Part shown: positions 7,094 to 16,394 of the stretch, piece by piece
Position numbering within the stretch: position 1 is the first letter of the stretch
Layout: the number at the start of each line of letters is the position of its first letter
Assembly (NCBI GenBank): GCA_035501935.1
Contig: DATJVC010000019.1
Coordinates: forward strand, 1 to 64,000
DNA length: 64,000 bases
Reading direction: 5' to 3'
DNA from: Gammaproteobacteria bacterium
GTDB taxonomy: Bacteria; Pseudomonadota; Gammaproteobacteria; JAJPIJ01
Notes under the pieces: generated by a model
The model's input: the letters and a program-made list of their open reading frames with translations, nothing else
Database searches by the model: none
Told to the model about the DNA's origin: nothing
Position numbers and translations under genes: made by a program

Positions 7094-7980
7094 ATCTTGT
7101 GGTACGACAGGATATGGAATCCGCGGCCACGGCGCGTGAACGGCGCCGGCTCGCGTTCCTGCATGCCCTGCCGCATCATGCCCTGTCCCGGCTCGTGCGC
7201 GTCCTTGCCCGCTGCCGCGCGCGGTGGCTGGCGCGGCCGCTCATCCGTCATTTCTGCCGTCACTTTCACGTCAATCTCGCGGAGGCGGCGATCAGCGATG
7301 TCCGCGGCTACGCCTGCTTCAACGATTTCTTCACGCGCGCGCTCAAACCCGGCGCGCGCACCTGGCCGCCGGATCCGGAAATCATCGGCTGCCCCGTGGA
7401 CGGCGCCATCAGCGAGATCGGCGTGCTCGACGGCGGGCTTTTGATCCAGGCCAAAAACCGCGTCTATACCTTGAGCGACCTGCTGGCCGGCGATGACGGC
7501 CGGGCGCGCCCCTATCACGGCGGCGCGTTCGTCACGCTGTACCTCTCGCCGCGCGATTATCACCGCATCCACATGCCGGTGGACGGCGTTCTGGAACGCA
7601 TGGCGTACGTGCCGGGACGGCTGTTTCCCGTCAACGCGCCCGCGGCCCGCAATGTGCCCAATCTGTTCGCGCGCAACGAACGCATCATCTGCCATTTCAA
7701 CACCGCCCTGGGTCCCATGGCCGTGATCCTGGTCGGCGCCCTCCTCGTCGGCGGCATGCAAACGGTCTGGGCGGGCGAGGTGACGCCGGCGCGGAACCGC
7801 CGCGTCACCTCGTGGAATTACGCCGGAAAAAATCCGCGGCTCGCGCGCGGCGACGAACTGGGCCGCTTCAACATGGGCTCGACCGTCATCCTGCTGTTCG
7901 GCCAGGATCGTGTGCGCTGGCTGGGCTCGTTGCTTGCCGGCGATCGGGTGTGTCTGGGGGAACCGCTGACCGGACGTTGA
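7090..7980 (+). CDS. psd: Phosphatidylserine decarboxylase proenzyme
   Basis: 296 aa. Converts phosphatidylserine to phosphatidylethanolamine at the inner membrane using a pyruvoyl group made by self-cleavage. Visible family segments are NDFFTRALKPGAR, CPVDGAISEIG (catalytic Asp region), YLSPRDYHRIHMPVDG (catalytic His) and the cleavage motif MGST near residue 265, where LGST is more common. The final about 30 residues form the small alpha chain after cleavage. The ATG overlaps the PCuAC-like stop by 4 bases. It ends 1 base before the convergent DUF2818 gene. Confidence 0.95.
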   Translation: MNLVVRQDMESAATARERRRLAFLHALPHHALSRLVRVLARCRARWLARPLIRHFCRHFHVNLAEAAISDVRGYACFNDFFTRALKPGARTWPPDPEIIGCPVDGAISEIGVLDGGLLIQAKNRVYTLSDLLAGDDGRARPYHGGAFVTLYLSPRDYHRIHMPVDGVLERMAYVPGRLFPVNAPAARNVPNLFARNERIICHFNTALGPMAVILVGALLVGGMQTVWAGEVTPARNRRVTSWNYAGKNPRLARGDELGRFNMGSTVILLFGQDRVRWLGSLLAGDRVCLGEPLTGR

Positions 7981-7981
7981 T

Positions 7982-8290
7982 TCAGGGCCCGGTGTGGCGT
8001 TTGAATTCGAGCCGATAGATGAATCCCGGCAACGCAAACACCATGAACAGGAAAAAAGTGACCACGTAAAACTCCCAGCCCTGGGCGTACAACCCGCCGG
8101 TCATCTTGCGTTCAACACCCAGGGCCACGGCGCCGGCCAGCCCGTAATAAATCAGCCATTCCAGCAGACAGACCGCCAGCGTCTTCGCGCCACGCCCGAG
8201 CTGGAACACCAGCAGAAACCGCGCGGTGAGCCACGGCAGGTTGGCCAGCACCAGACTCGTAAACACAACCGCGGCCACCGCCCAGCCCAT
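7982..8290 (-). CDS. DUF2818 family membrane protein
   Basis: 102 aa with three hydrophobic segments (about 3-22, 38-58 and 73-92) and the motif ANLPWLTARFL. It lies 6 bases after nuoN, the place where this small family is often found in beta- and gammaproteobacteria, so it is the last gene of the complex I operon. Its biochemical role is not known; an accessory or assembly role for the respiratory complex is inferred from context only. Confidence 0.85.
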   Translation of the reverse strand: MGWAVAAVVFTSLVLANLPWLTARFLLVFQLGRGAKTLAVCLLEWLIYYGLAGAVALGVERKMTGGLYAQGWEFYVVTFFLFMVFALPGFIYRLEFKRHTGP

Positions 8291-8296
8291 CAGTCA

Positions 8297-9739
8297 TCAG
8301 ATGCCGGTGGCGCGCAGGCAGGTGGACATCAGCAGACCCGGCATCACGCCGATCGCGAGGATCGCGAGGCCATTCACGCTCAAGGCGAGGCGCAAATCGC
8401 CGTCCGTCGCCAGCGGCCTGGCCGTCCCGCCGGCGTCGAAATACATCAGCCGTACGATGCGCAGATAATAGTAGGCGCCGATCACCGAGAAAAACACCGC
8501 GAGCCCGGCCACGACGACGTGCCCCGAATGGATCAGTTCCTTGATCACGAACCACTTGGCCCAGAAGCCGGCGAATGGCGGCACGCCGGCGAGCGAGAAA
8601 AACAGGATCAGCGCCACCAGCGCGAACCACGGGCTGCGACTGCCCAGGCCGGTGAATTCGTCCAACCGATCCGTCTCCGGCCCGGCCCCCGCCAGCAGAA
8701 TGACCACGCCGAAGGCGCCGAGGCTCATGAGCGCGTACACGATGGAATAGAACATGGCGCCGGCATAGCCCGCCGGCGAGGCGGCCAGCACGCCGAGCAG
8801 CAGGAAGCCCATGTGGGCGATGGTGGAATAGGCCAGCATGCGCTTGATGTCGGACTGCGCGATGGCGACGAGGTTGCCGAGCGCCATGGAGGCCACCGCC
8901 AGCACGATCAGGATCGGCGACCATTGCGCCGCGCTCGCGCCCAGGCCCATCGCCAGGAGCCGCATGGCCATCGCAAAGGCCGCCAGCTTCGGCGCGGTGG
9001 AGACCAGCAGCGTCACCGGCGTGGCCGCGCCCTGATAGACGTCCGGCACCCACATGTGAAAGGGCACGGCGCCCAGCTTGAACGCGACGCCGGCGATGAT
9101 GAGTACGAGCGCCAGCACCCAGACCGGACCGCCGGTCTGCGCGGCCGTCAGCGTTCGCGCCAGCGTGCCGAGATCGAGCGTGCCGGTGACGCCATAGACG
9201 AGCGACATGCCGTACAGCAGCATGCCGGAGGCCAGCGCCCCCAGCACGAAGTATTTCATGGCCGCCTCGGTCGTGGCGGGCGCGTCGCGGTGCAGCGCCA
9301 CCAGCGCGTACAACGACAGCGACAGCAGTTCCAGGCCCAGATACACCATCAGCAGGTTGCCGGCGGAGATCAGCACCAGCGCGCCGAGCGCGACCATCAG
9401 CACGAGGGCGAAGTATTCCCCCGACAGCCATCGCCGCGGGCGCAGATATTCGCGGCCATAGATGAGCGCGACGATCACCAGCATCAGCACGAAGCATTTC
9501 AGCACCACCGCCAGCGGATCGATCACCACCATTCCGAAGAACCAGCGCAGACCCACCACGCGGGGCAGCACGAGGGCGCAACAACACAGCGCCAGCAGCA
9601 GGCCCGTCTGCGCCAGCCAATAGGCCAGCGCATGCTCCCTGTCACGGAGGTATGAATCCACCAGCAGCACCAGACAGGCCGTCAGCAGCACCACGATCTC
9701 CGGCGAGGCGGCAAGAAACGCATAGAAGTACACGTTCAT
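8297..9739 (-). CDS. nuoN: NADH-quinone oxidoreductase subunit N
   Basis: 480 aa, an antiporter-like proton-pumping subunit of the complex I membrane arm with about 14 transmembrane helices. The start is the ATG at 9739, overlapping the nuoM stop by 4 bases; a longer frame exists upstream but is non-hydrophobic. Characteristic segments are PFHMWVPDVYQGA, LVSTAPKLAAF (functional lysine) and KRMLAYSTIAHMGF. It is the last of the 14 nuo genes and is followed by the DUF2818 gene. Confidence 0.96.
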   Translation of the reverse strand: MNVYFYAFLAASPEIVVLLTACLVLLVDSYLRDREHALAYWLAQTGLLLALCCCALVLPRVVGLRWFFGMVVIDPLAVVLKCFVLMLVIVALIYGREYLRPRRWLSGEYFALVLMVALGALVLISAGNLLMVYLGLELLSLSLYALVALHRDAPATTEAAMKYFVLGALASGMLLYGMSLVYGVTGTLDLGTLARTLTAAQTGGPVWVLALVLIIAGVAFKLGAVPFHMWVPDVYQGAATPVTLLVSTAPKLAAFAMAMRLLAMGLGASAAQWSPILIVLAVASMALGNLVAIAQSDIKRMLAYSTIAHMGFLLLGVLAASPAGYAGAMFYSIVYALMSLGAFGVVILLAGAGPETDRLDEFTGLGSRSPWFALVALILFFSLAGVPPFAGFWAKWFVIKELIHSGHVVVAGLAVFFSVIGAYYYLRIVRLMYFDAGGTARPLATDGDLRLALSVNGLAILAIGVMPGLLMSTCLRATGI

Positions 9740-11262
9740 GGCGACGCCACCTGGATCGGGCTCACCTGCGCGACCAGCGCCTGCAGGCTCGCCTGCATGG
9801 TATGGGTCAGCGGCGCCGGCCACAGCCCCAGACCCAGCACCATGACCGCCAGCACGCCGAGTACGAATCCCTCGCGCAGCCCGATGTCTTTCAGCGCGGC
9901 GACGTGATCATTGGCGATGCCGCCGAAGATGACGCGCTTCACCATCCACAGGGTGTAGGCCGCGCCCAAAATCAGCGTGGTCGCGGCAAAAAAACTGTAC
10001 CAGAAGCCCGCGTGCATGGCCGCCAGAATGACCATGAATTCGCCGACGAAACCGGAGGTGCCCGGCAGTCCGCAATTGGCCATGGCGAACAACGTCATCA
10101 GCGCGGCGAACGCCGGCATGGTGTTGGCCACGCCGCCGTAGTCGCGGATTTCGCGGCTGTGCATGCGGTCGTAGAGCACGCCGACGCAGAGGAACAGCGC
10201 GCCGGAGACGAAACCGTGCGAGATCATCTGCACCACCGCCCCGGAGAGGCCCAGCAATTCCATGTTGCCGTAGCCGCCATGCGCCGGCGTCGGGAAGATT
10301 AGGAAGAAGCCGAGCGTGACGAAGCCCATGTGCGATATGGAGGAGTAGGCGATGAGCTTCTTCATATCCTGCTGCACCAGCGCCACGAAACCGATATAGA
10401 CCACGGCGATCAGTGACAGCAGCATCATCGGCACCGCGAAGAAGCGGCACGCGTCCGGCAGGATTGGCAGGCTGAAGCGCAGGAAACCATAGGCGCCCAT
10501 CTTCAGCATGATGGCGGCGAGGATCACCGAGCCGCCGGTCGGCGCCTCGACGTGCGCGTCCGGCAGCCAGGTGTGCACCGGCCACATCGGCACCTTGACG
10601 GCGAAGGCCAGCAGGAAGCCCAGGAACAGCCACTGCTGCGCGGCCAGACCGGGCCGCAGGTGCTGCAACTGCGCCAGATCGAAGCTGCCGCCCTTGGCGT
10701 ACAGATACAGGAGGCCGACCAGCATGAACACAGAGCCGAGAAAGGTGTACAAAAAGAATTTCACCGCCGCATACACGCGCCGCTTGCCGCCCCAGATGCC
10801 GATGATCAGGAACATCGGGATCAGCATGGCCTCCCAGAACACGTAGAACAGGATCACGTCGCGCGCCGCGAAGACGCCGATCATCGTGCCTTCAAGGATG
10901 AGAAACGCGGCCATGTAATGGGCCACGCGATCCGTGATCACCTCCCAGCCGGCCACGACCACGAGCACGGTGGTCAGCGTGGTCAGCAGGATGAGCGGCA
11001 GCGCGATGCCGTCGATGCCCAGGTGATAGTAAATGTCGAAGGCCGGGATCCAGTCGTGCCGCTCCACGAACTGCATGTCGCCGCGCACCGGGTCGAAATG
11101 GGCATACAGCAACAACGACAGCAGGAACGTCGCCGCGCTGATGAGCAGGCTGTCAATCCGCACCGCGCGATCGTCGCGCGCCTTTGTTCCGGCGACGCCG
11201 ACCCATGCGCCGCCCAGGATCGGCAGCCAGATCAGCAGGCTCAGCAACGGCAGCTCGGTCAT
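9736..11262 (-). CDS. nuoM: NADH-quinone oxidoreductase subunit M
   Basis: 508 aa, the second antiporter-like subunit. The ATG at 11262 begins MTELPLLSLLIWLPILGG. Recognisable segments are LGIDGIALPL, FYVFWEAMLIPMFLIIGIWGG (conserved glutamate), KVPMWPVHTWLPDAHVEAPT and KKLIAYSSISHMGFV. It belongs to the proton-pumping arm. It is separated from nuoL by a Yip1-type gene, which is unusual; in most nuo operons nuoL and nuoM are adjacent. Confidence 0.96.
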   Translation of the reverse strand: MTELPLLSLLIWLPILGGAWVGVAGTKARDDRAVRIDSLLISAATFLLSLLLYAHFDPVRGDMQFVERHDWIPAFDIYYHLGIDGIALPLILLTTLTTVLVVVAGWEVITDRVAHYMAAFLILEGTMIGVFAARDVILFYVFWEAMLIPMFLIIGIWGGKRRVYAAVKFFLYTFLGSVFMLVGLLYLYAKGGSFDLAQLQHLRPGLAAQQWLFLGFLLAFAVKVPMWPVHTWLPDAHVEAPTGGSVILAAIMLKMGAYGFLRFSLPILPDACRFFAVPMMLLSLIAVVYIGFVALVQQDMKKLIAYSSISHMGFVTLGFFLIFPTPAHGGYGNMELLGLSGAVVQMISHGFVSGALFLCVGVLYDRMHSREIRDYGGVANTMPAFAALMTLFAMANCGLPGTSGFVGEFMVILAAMHAGFWYSFFAATTLILGAAYTLWMVKRVIFGGIANDHVAALKDIGLREGFVLGVLAVMVLGLGLWPAPLTHTMQASLQALVAQVSPIQVASP

Positions 11263-11285
11263 ATCCAGCGGCGCTTCGTGGAAGC

Positions 11286-11864
11286 CTAGTGCAGCGCGGA
11301 ATGACCCATGCCGCCGCCGACCATGCCGGCGACGGAAAACAACAGCGCGGCGGCAAGGATTGACACCACGGTATAGGCGGCGGCCTTGTCGGAGGGGCAT
11401 TTCATCAGCACCGGCAGGCCGGTGTAGAACAGGTAGGCACCGTAGAGACCCAGGATCCCCAGCATCTGCAAACCGGGCAGTATCGCGAAGATGCCGGCCA
11501 GCCAGCCGGCGGTGGAGGAATAGATCGTGAGCTTCAAGGCGTTGATCTGGTTTTTCTCCCCGCCGAAGGTCGGGGCGAGCGCATCGACCAGCAGGCTGAC
11601 CAGATACACCCCGATCAGGCTCAGTATGTATTCGGAGATGGCGTAGCCCAGCGCCGTCACGATCGGCAGCCGTATCGTGGTGCCGGCAAACGGGATGGCG
11701 TGGCCCACGATGGCGGAGCCGATGAAGCCGGCGATTGCCGGTATGGCGGCCAGGATCATCGCGTAGTTCACGTACAGGCTCTTCATGTCCGCGGGCTCGG
11801 CGGCGATCTTCTGCCACTCGCCCACGGGTTGGAGCAGGATATTTTTAATGCGATCGATGTTCAT
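11286..11864 (-). CDS. Yip1-domain membrane protein inserted in the nuo operon
   Basis: 192 aa with about five hydrophobic segments and an N-terminus MNIDRIKNILLQPVGEWQKIAAEP typical of bacterial Yip1/DUF1282 proteins, in which a short amphipathic stretch precedes the membrane domain. GGGGAG lies 8 bases before the ATG. It lies between nuoL and nuoM on the same strand with gaps of 39 and 23 bases, so it is presumably co-transcribed. No catalytic motif is visible. Its role is unknown; assembly or membrane placement of the pumping subunits is a guess from position. Confidence 0.85.
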   Translation of the reverse strand: MNIDRIKNILLQPVGEWQKIAAEPADMKSLYVNYAMILAAIPAIAGFIGSAIVGHAIPFAGTTIRLPIVTALGYAISEYILSLIGVYLVSLLVDALAPTFGGEKNQINALKLTIYSSTAGWLAGIFAILPGLQMLGILGLYGAYLFYTGLPVLMKCPSDKAAAYTVVSILAAALLFSVAGMVGGGMGHSALH

Positions 11865-11903
11865 GTCGGCAACTCCCCTGTTGAGAAGCGTTGGAAATCA
11901 CGG

Positions 11904-13871
11904 TCACCTTCCGATTCCGTGCACGAAATACCCAAGTAACAACAACATGCCCAGAATCATCACAAAGGCGTAATGATAGAGATAGCCGCTCTGTACGCGG
12001 CGCACCTGTTGAGCCAGCCAGCCGATGGCGCGGGCGGAACCGTTGACCGCCAGCCCGTCGATCAAGCCGCGATCGCCGGCCCGCCACAGCACCTGGCCAG
12101 AGACGCGGGCGCCGCCGGCGAACACGACCTCGTTGAAGCCGTCGAAGCCATACTTGTTCAGCAGCAGCCGGTACGGCCAGGAGAGCCGGCGGGCCAGCAG
12201 CGCCGGCCACTGCGGGCGCTGCAGATACAACAGCCACGCCACCGCCACGCCCGCGAACGCGAGCCAGGTCGGCGCGGCGGTCAGGCCATGCAGCAGCATC
12301 GCGCCGCTGCCGTGGAAGTCCTCCGCGATCCGGTGCGCGGCATCGTGCGACTCATTTACCACGATGGCGCCGCCGAAAAAATCGCCGCTGAAGACGGTGG
12401 GCGCCATGAAATAACCGGCCACCACCGACGGCAGCGCCAGCAGTACGAGCGGCACCGTCACGACCGCGGGTGATTCGTGCAGATGTTTGCGGGCGTGCGG
12501 TTCCAATCGTTCCGCGCCGTGGAACACCATGAAGAACAGCCGGAAGCTGTACAGCGCGGTGAAAAAGACGCCGAACAGCACCGCGAGATAGGCCCAATGC
12601 GCGGCCGGCAGCGTCGAGGAATGCACGGCCTCTATGATGGCGTCCTTGGAATAGAAACCGGCGAGACCGGGAAATCCCATCAGCGCCAGCGAGCCGATCA
12701 GCGAGGTCACCCATGTGATCGGCATGTATTTGTACAGGCCGCCCATGTGGCGCATGTCCTGTTCGTGATGCAGGCCGATGATGACCGAGCCGGCGGCGAG
12801 GAACAGCAGCGCCTTGAAAAAGGCGTGCGTGACCAGGTGGAAGATGGCGACGCTGTAGGCCGAGGCGCCAAGCGCCACCGTCATGTAACCGAGCTGCGAC
12901 AGCGTGGAGTAGGCGATGACGCGTTTGATGTCGTTCTGCACCAGGCCGAGCAGTCCCATGAGGAAGGCCGTAAGCGCGCCGATGCTCATCACCACGTTGA
13001 GCGCGGTGTCGGACAGTTCAAAAAGCGGCGACATGCGCGCCACCATGAAGATGCCCGCCGTCACCATGGTGGCGGCGTGGATCAGCGCCGAGATGGGCGT
13101 GGGGCCTTCCATGGAATCCGGCAGCCAGACGTGCAACGGCATCTGCGCCGATTTGCCCATGGCCCCTACGAAGAGCAGCAGACAGATCAGCGTGACCACG
13201 GCCCACGGCTGGCCGTGCCACACCGTGATCGAGGCGCCGGCGACATTCTGCGCGTTGGCGAACACCTCGCGGTAATCCAGCGTGCCGAAATACATGAGGA
13301 CCAGCGCGATCCCGAGCAGAAAGCCGAAATCACCGACGCGGTTGGCCAGAAAGGCCTTGAGGCTCGCGTAGATCGCGGTCGGTTTCCTGAACCAGAAGCC
13401 GATCAGGAGATAGGACACCAGGCCCACCGCCTCCCAGCCGAAGAACAGTTGCAGGAAATTATTGCTCATGACCAGCATGAGCATGGAAAAAGTGAACAAC
13501 GCGATGTAGCTGAAGAAGCGCTGATAGCCGGGGTCATCGTGCATGTAGCCGATGGTGTAGATGTGCACCATCAGCGACACGAAGCTCACCACCGCCATCA
13601 TGGTGGCGGACAGCCGGTCTATCAAAAATCCCAGCGACAACGGCAGGGAGCCGATCCGCGCCCATTCATACCATGTTTCGTTGTAAACCGGCCCGCCATC
13701 AATGACGATTTGCTTGAACACCAGCAGCGACAGCACGGTGGAAATTGCCACGCCGCCGATGGTCACGGTGTGCGCACCGGCGCGGCCGATCTGCCGGCCG
13801 AACAGGCCCGCGATCAACGCGCCCAGCAGCGGCGCCATCACGATGGCGATGCAGTATGCGGCCATGTTCAT
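11904..13871 (-). CDS. nuoL: NADH-quinone oxidoreductase subunit L
   Basis: 655 aa, the distal antiporter-like subunit with the long lateral helix at its C-terminus. Segments seen are [29 protein letters not shown] (conserved Glu), [31 protein letters not shown] split over the discontinuous helix, and [15 protein letters not shown]. Its ATG at 13871 overlaps the nuoK stop by 4 bases. Proton translocation in the membrane arm. Confidence 0.97.
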   Translation of the reverse strand: MNMAAYCIAIVMAPLLGALIAGLFGRQIGRAGAHTVTIGGVAISTVLSLLVFKQIVIDGGPVYNETWYEWARIGSLPLSLGFLIDRLSATMMAVVSFVSLMVHIYTIGYMHDDPGYQRFFSYIALFTFSMLMLVMSNNFLQLFFGWEAVGLVSYLLIGFWFRKPTAIYASLKAFLANRVGDFGFLLGIALVLMYFGTLDYREVFANAQNVAGASITVWHGQPWAVVTLICLLLFVGAMGKSAQMPLHVWLPDSMEGPTPISALIHAATMVTAGIFMVARMSPLFELSDTALNVVMSIGALTAFLMGLLGLVQNDIKRVIAYSTLSQLGYMTVALGASAYSVAIFHLVTHAFFKALLFLAAGSVIIGLHHEQDMRHMGGLYKYMPITWVTSLIGSLALMGFPGLAGFYSKDAIIEAVHSSTLPAAHWAYLAVLFGVFFTALYSFRLFFMVFHGAERLEPHARKHLHESPAVVTVPLVLLALPSVVAGYFMAPTVFSGDFFGGAIVVNESHDAAHRIAEDFHGSGAMLLHGLTAAPTWLAFAGVAVAWLLYLQRPQWPALLARRLSWPYRLLLNKYGFDGFNEVVFAGGARVSGQVLWRAGDRGLIDGLAVNGSARAIGWLAQQVRRVQSGYLYHYAFVMILGMLLLLGYFVHGIGR

Positions 13872-14173
13872 CCCTTCAGGACGCCGATGTCGTCGACATT
13901 GATGCTGCGCCGGTTGCGGAACAGCACCACCAGGATGGCGAGCCCGATGGCGGATTCGGCCGCCGCCACCGCCAGGATGAAAAAGACGAAGATCTGTCCG
14001 GCCAGATCATGATGAAAATGCGCGAAGGCGACGAAATTGATATTCACCGCCAACAGCATCAATTCGATGCACATCAGCAGCACGATGAGGTTCTTGCGGT
14101 TGATGAATATGCCGGCCACGCTGAGGCAGAACAAGAGCGCCGCCAGCACCAGATAATGCGACAGCGGGATCAT
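13868..14173 (-). CDS. nuoK: NADH-quinone oxidoreductase subunit K
   Basis: 101 aa with three transmembrane helices, start ATG at 14173 ([15 protein letters not shown]). It contains the conserved membrane glutamates in [10 protein letters not shown] and [10 protein letters not shown], which form part of the proton path. It overlaps nuoL at one end and nuoJ at the other by 4 bases each, consistent with translational coupling. Confidence 0.96.
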   Translation of the reverse strand: MIPLSHYLVLAALLFCLSVAGIFINRKNLIVLLMCIELMLLAVNINFVAFAHFHHDLAGQIFVFFILAVAAAESAIGLAILVVLFRNRRSINVDDIGVLKG

Positions 14174-14784
14174 GCGCCGCCCTCCTTCGCCGGTTTCTCC
14201 GCGGGCAGGGACAGCAGCCGCACGCGATCCTGCCGCCGCACGCCGACCTGCCACTCCGGCCGCCCCGCCTTGGTCTGCCGCCGGGCGCGCTGGGTCAGCG
14301 CGATGGCGGCGATGATGGCCACCAGCAGGATCACCGCGGCCACTTCGAAGGGATAAAGATAGTAGGTGTAAAGCAGGCGCCCGAGTTCGGTCGTATTGCT
14401 GTGATCCGCGGGCAATGGCGCCGGCGGGGGAAATTGCGCCAGGCCGAAATAGCGGGGACCCAGGATGAATCCCATCACCGAAGCCAGGGCGAGCGCCACC
14501 GCCGCGCCGAAGGGGAGATAACGCGCGAAGCCCTCGCGCAACGGCACCAGGTTGATGTCCAGCATCATCACCACGAACAGGAACAGCACCATCACCGCGC
14601 CGACATAGACCAGCACGAGCGCGATGGCCAGGAATTCCGCCTCGAGCAGCAACCAGAGGCCGGCGGTGCCGAAGAACGCCAGCACCAGAAACAGCACCGC
14701 ATGCACGGGATTCTGCACCGTGATCACCATGGTGCCGGCGAACAGCACCAGCGCGGCCAGCGCGTAGAATATCCCCAGTTCCAT
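14170..14784 (-). CDS. nuoJ: NADH-quinone oxidoreductase subunit J
   Basis: 204 aa with five transmembrane helices, start ATG at 14784 ([15 protein letters not shown]). The [18 protein letters not shown] segment is the conserved helix with a pi-bulge that gates coupling. The C-terminal about 30 residues are polar and rich in Arg, Lys and Glu (QRARRQTK to KPAKEGGA), longer than the minimum for the family. A 29-base gap separates it from nuoI. Confidence 0.95.
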   Translation of the reverse strand: MELGIFYALAALVLFAGTMVITVQNPVHAVLFLVLAFFGTAGLWLLLEAEFLAIALVLVYVGAVMVLFLFVVMMLDINLVPLREGFARYLPFGAAVALALASVMGFILGPRYFGLAQFPPPAPLPADHSNTTELGRLLYTYYLYPFEVAAVILLVAIIAAIALTQRARRQTKAGRPEWQVGVRRQDRVRLLSLPAEKPAKEGGA

Positions 14785-14813
14785 TCCTCTCTTCTTTCTT
14801 TTGATTTTTACAG

Positions 14814-15302
14814 CTATCGGTACATCGCGTCGCGGGCGCGATCGGCGGCGATCTGCGCCTCGAACATGTCGCCCACCTTGAGCAGTTTCTCCTTGGTCAT
14901 GAGCAGGTCGCCACGCTGCTCGCCGTGATATTCGTAATGGCGGGTCTCCACGATCGAATCCACCGGGCAGGATTCCTCGCAGAAGCCGCAGAAGATGCAC
15001 TTGGTGAGGTCGATGTCGTAGCGCGTGGTGCGGCGCGTGCCGTCGGCGCGCTGCTCGGATTCGATCGTGATGGCGACCGCCGGGCACACCGCCTCGCACA
15101 GTTTGCAGGCGATGCAGCGCTCCTCGCCGTTGGCGTAGCGCCGCAGCGCGTGCAGGCCGCGGAAGCGTGGCGATTGCGGCGTCTTCTCCTCGGGGTACTG
15201 GATGGTGATCTTGCGATCGAAGAGATAGCGGCCGGTCAGCCGCATGCCCTTGAGCAGCTCCCACAGGAACAGGCTTTTCACATAATTGACGATGGCGCGC
15301 AT
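14814..15302 (-). CDS. nuoI: NADH-quinone oxidoreductase subunit I
   Basis: 162 aa, start ATG at 15302. Two 4Fe-4S motifs are present, [12 protein letters not shown] and [12 protein letters not shown], which bind clusters N6a and N6b that pass electrons towards NuoB. An amphipathic N-terminus ([21 protein letters not shown]) anchors it to the membrane arm. It lies 2 bases after nuoH. Confidence 0.97.
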   Translation of the reverse strand: MRAIVNYVKSLFLWELLKGMRLTGRYLFDRKITIQYPEEKTPQSPRFRGLHALRRYANGEERCIACKLCEAVCPAVAITIESEQRADGTRRTTRYDIDLTKCIFCGFCEESCPVDSIVETRHYEYHGEQRGDLLMTKEKLLKVGDMFEAQIAADRARDAMYR

Positions 15303-15304
15303 AT

Positions 15305-16393
15305 TCAGGCCCCTCCTGAAAACCATGGCGGTGCATGTAGCATCACCAGACCGGCGACGACCACGATCCAGACCAACGTGATCGGCAGGAACACCTTCCA
15401 ACCCAACCGCATGATCTGATCATAACGGTAACGTGGGAACGTGGCGCGGAACCATAAAAACAGCAACAGGAAGAAACTGATCTTGCCCAGCAGCCAGAAG
15501 ATGTCGGGCACCCGCGCGAACAGCGGCTCCAGCACCGGCACCCCCTGAAATGGCGACAACCAGCCGCCGAGGAACATGATCGACGCCAGCGCCGATACCA
15601 GGATCATGTTGGCGTATTCAGCGAGGAAGAACACCGCGAAGGCCATGCCGGAGTATTCGACGTGAAAACCGGCGACGATCTCCGACTCTCCCTCGGCGAC
15701 GTCGAACGGCGCGCGGTTGGTCTCGGCCACGCCGGAGATGAAATATACCGCAAATAACGGCAGCAGCGGCAGCCAGAACCAATGCAAAATATTGCCCTGC
15801 TGGGCCAGCACGATGGCGCGCAGATTGAGGCTGCCGGCGGCGATCAGCACGCCGACCAGGGCGAACCCCATGGCGATCTCGTAGGCGACAATCTGGGCGG
15901 CGGATCGCAGCGCGCCCAGGAAGGCATATTTCGAATTGGACGCCCAGCCGGCGATGATGACACCGTAGACGCCGAGCGATGTCAGGGCCAGGATGTACAG
16001 CAGGCCGGCGTTGATGTCGGCGATGTGCCTGACGGCGTCGAACGGGATCACCGCCCAGGCCGCCAGCGCCGGACCGATGGCCAGCACGGGTGCCATCAGG
16101 AACAAGGTCTTGTTGGCGCCGGCGGGGATGATGATTTCCTTGAACAGCAGCTTGAACGCATCCGCGATGGGTTGCCCGAAGCCCCCCAGCCAGGGGATGC
16201 CGAAGAAGGTCACACGATTGGGGCCCAGCCTGACCTGCATGTAGCCGATAATCTTGCGTTCGGCGAGCGTGAGATAGGCCACCGACAGCATCAGTGGTAT
16301 CAGCAATGCGACGATCTGCAGCACGATGGCCGTCACCGGCCACGCCGGCGCCGGCAGCCAGAACAAGATCCTGGTATGCACCCACTCCAGCAC
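15305..16393 (-). CDS. nuoH: NADH-quinone oxidoreductase subunit H
   Basis: 362 aa from a GTG at 16393, chosen because a GGAGAGGG ribosome binding site precedes it and the next codons ([11 protein letters not shown]) match the family N-terminus. About eight transmembrane helices. Conserved quinone-site segments are [34 protein letters not shown] and [21 protein letters not shown]. It forms the quinone chamber with NuoB and NuoD. Confidence 0.95.
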   Translation of the reverse strand: MLEWVHTRILFWLPAPAWPVTAIVLQIVALLIPLMLSVAYLTLAERKIIGYMQVRLGPNRVTFFGIPWLGGFGQPIADAFKLLFKEIIIPAGANKTLFLMAPVLAIGPALAAWAVIPFDAVRHIADINAGLLYILALTSLGVYGVIIAGWASNSKYAFLGALRSAAQIVAYEIAMGFALVGVLIAAGSLNLRAIVLAQQGNILHWFWLPLLPLFAVYFISGVAETNRAPFDVAEGESEIVAGFHVEYSGMAFAVFFLAEYANMILVSALASIMFLGGWLSPFQGVPVLEPLFARVPDIFWLLGKISFFLLLFLWFRATFPRYRYDQIMRLGWKVFLPITLVWIVVVAGLVMLHAPPWFSGGA

Positions 16394-16394
16394 G

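Noticed and set aside
7994-9655. 553-codon open frame antisense to nuoN
   Set aside because: A His/Gln/Arg-rich shadow of a hydrophobic gene on the other strand.
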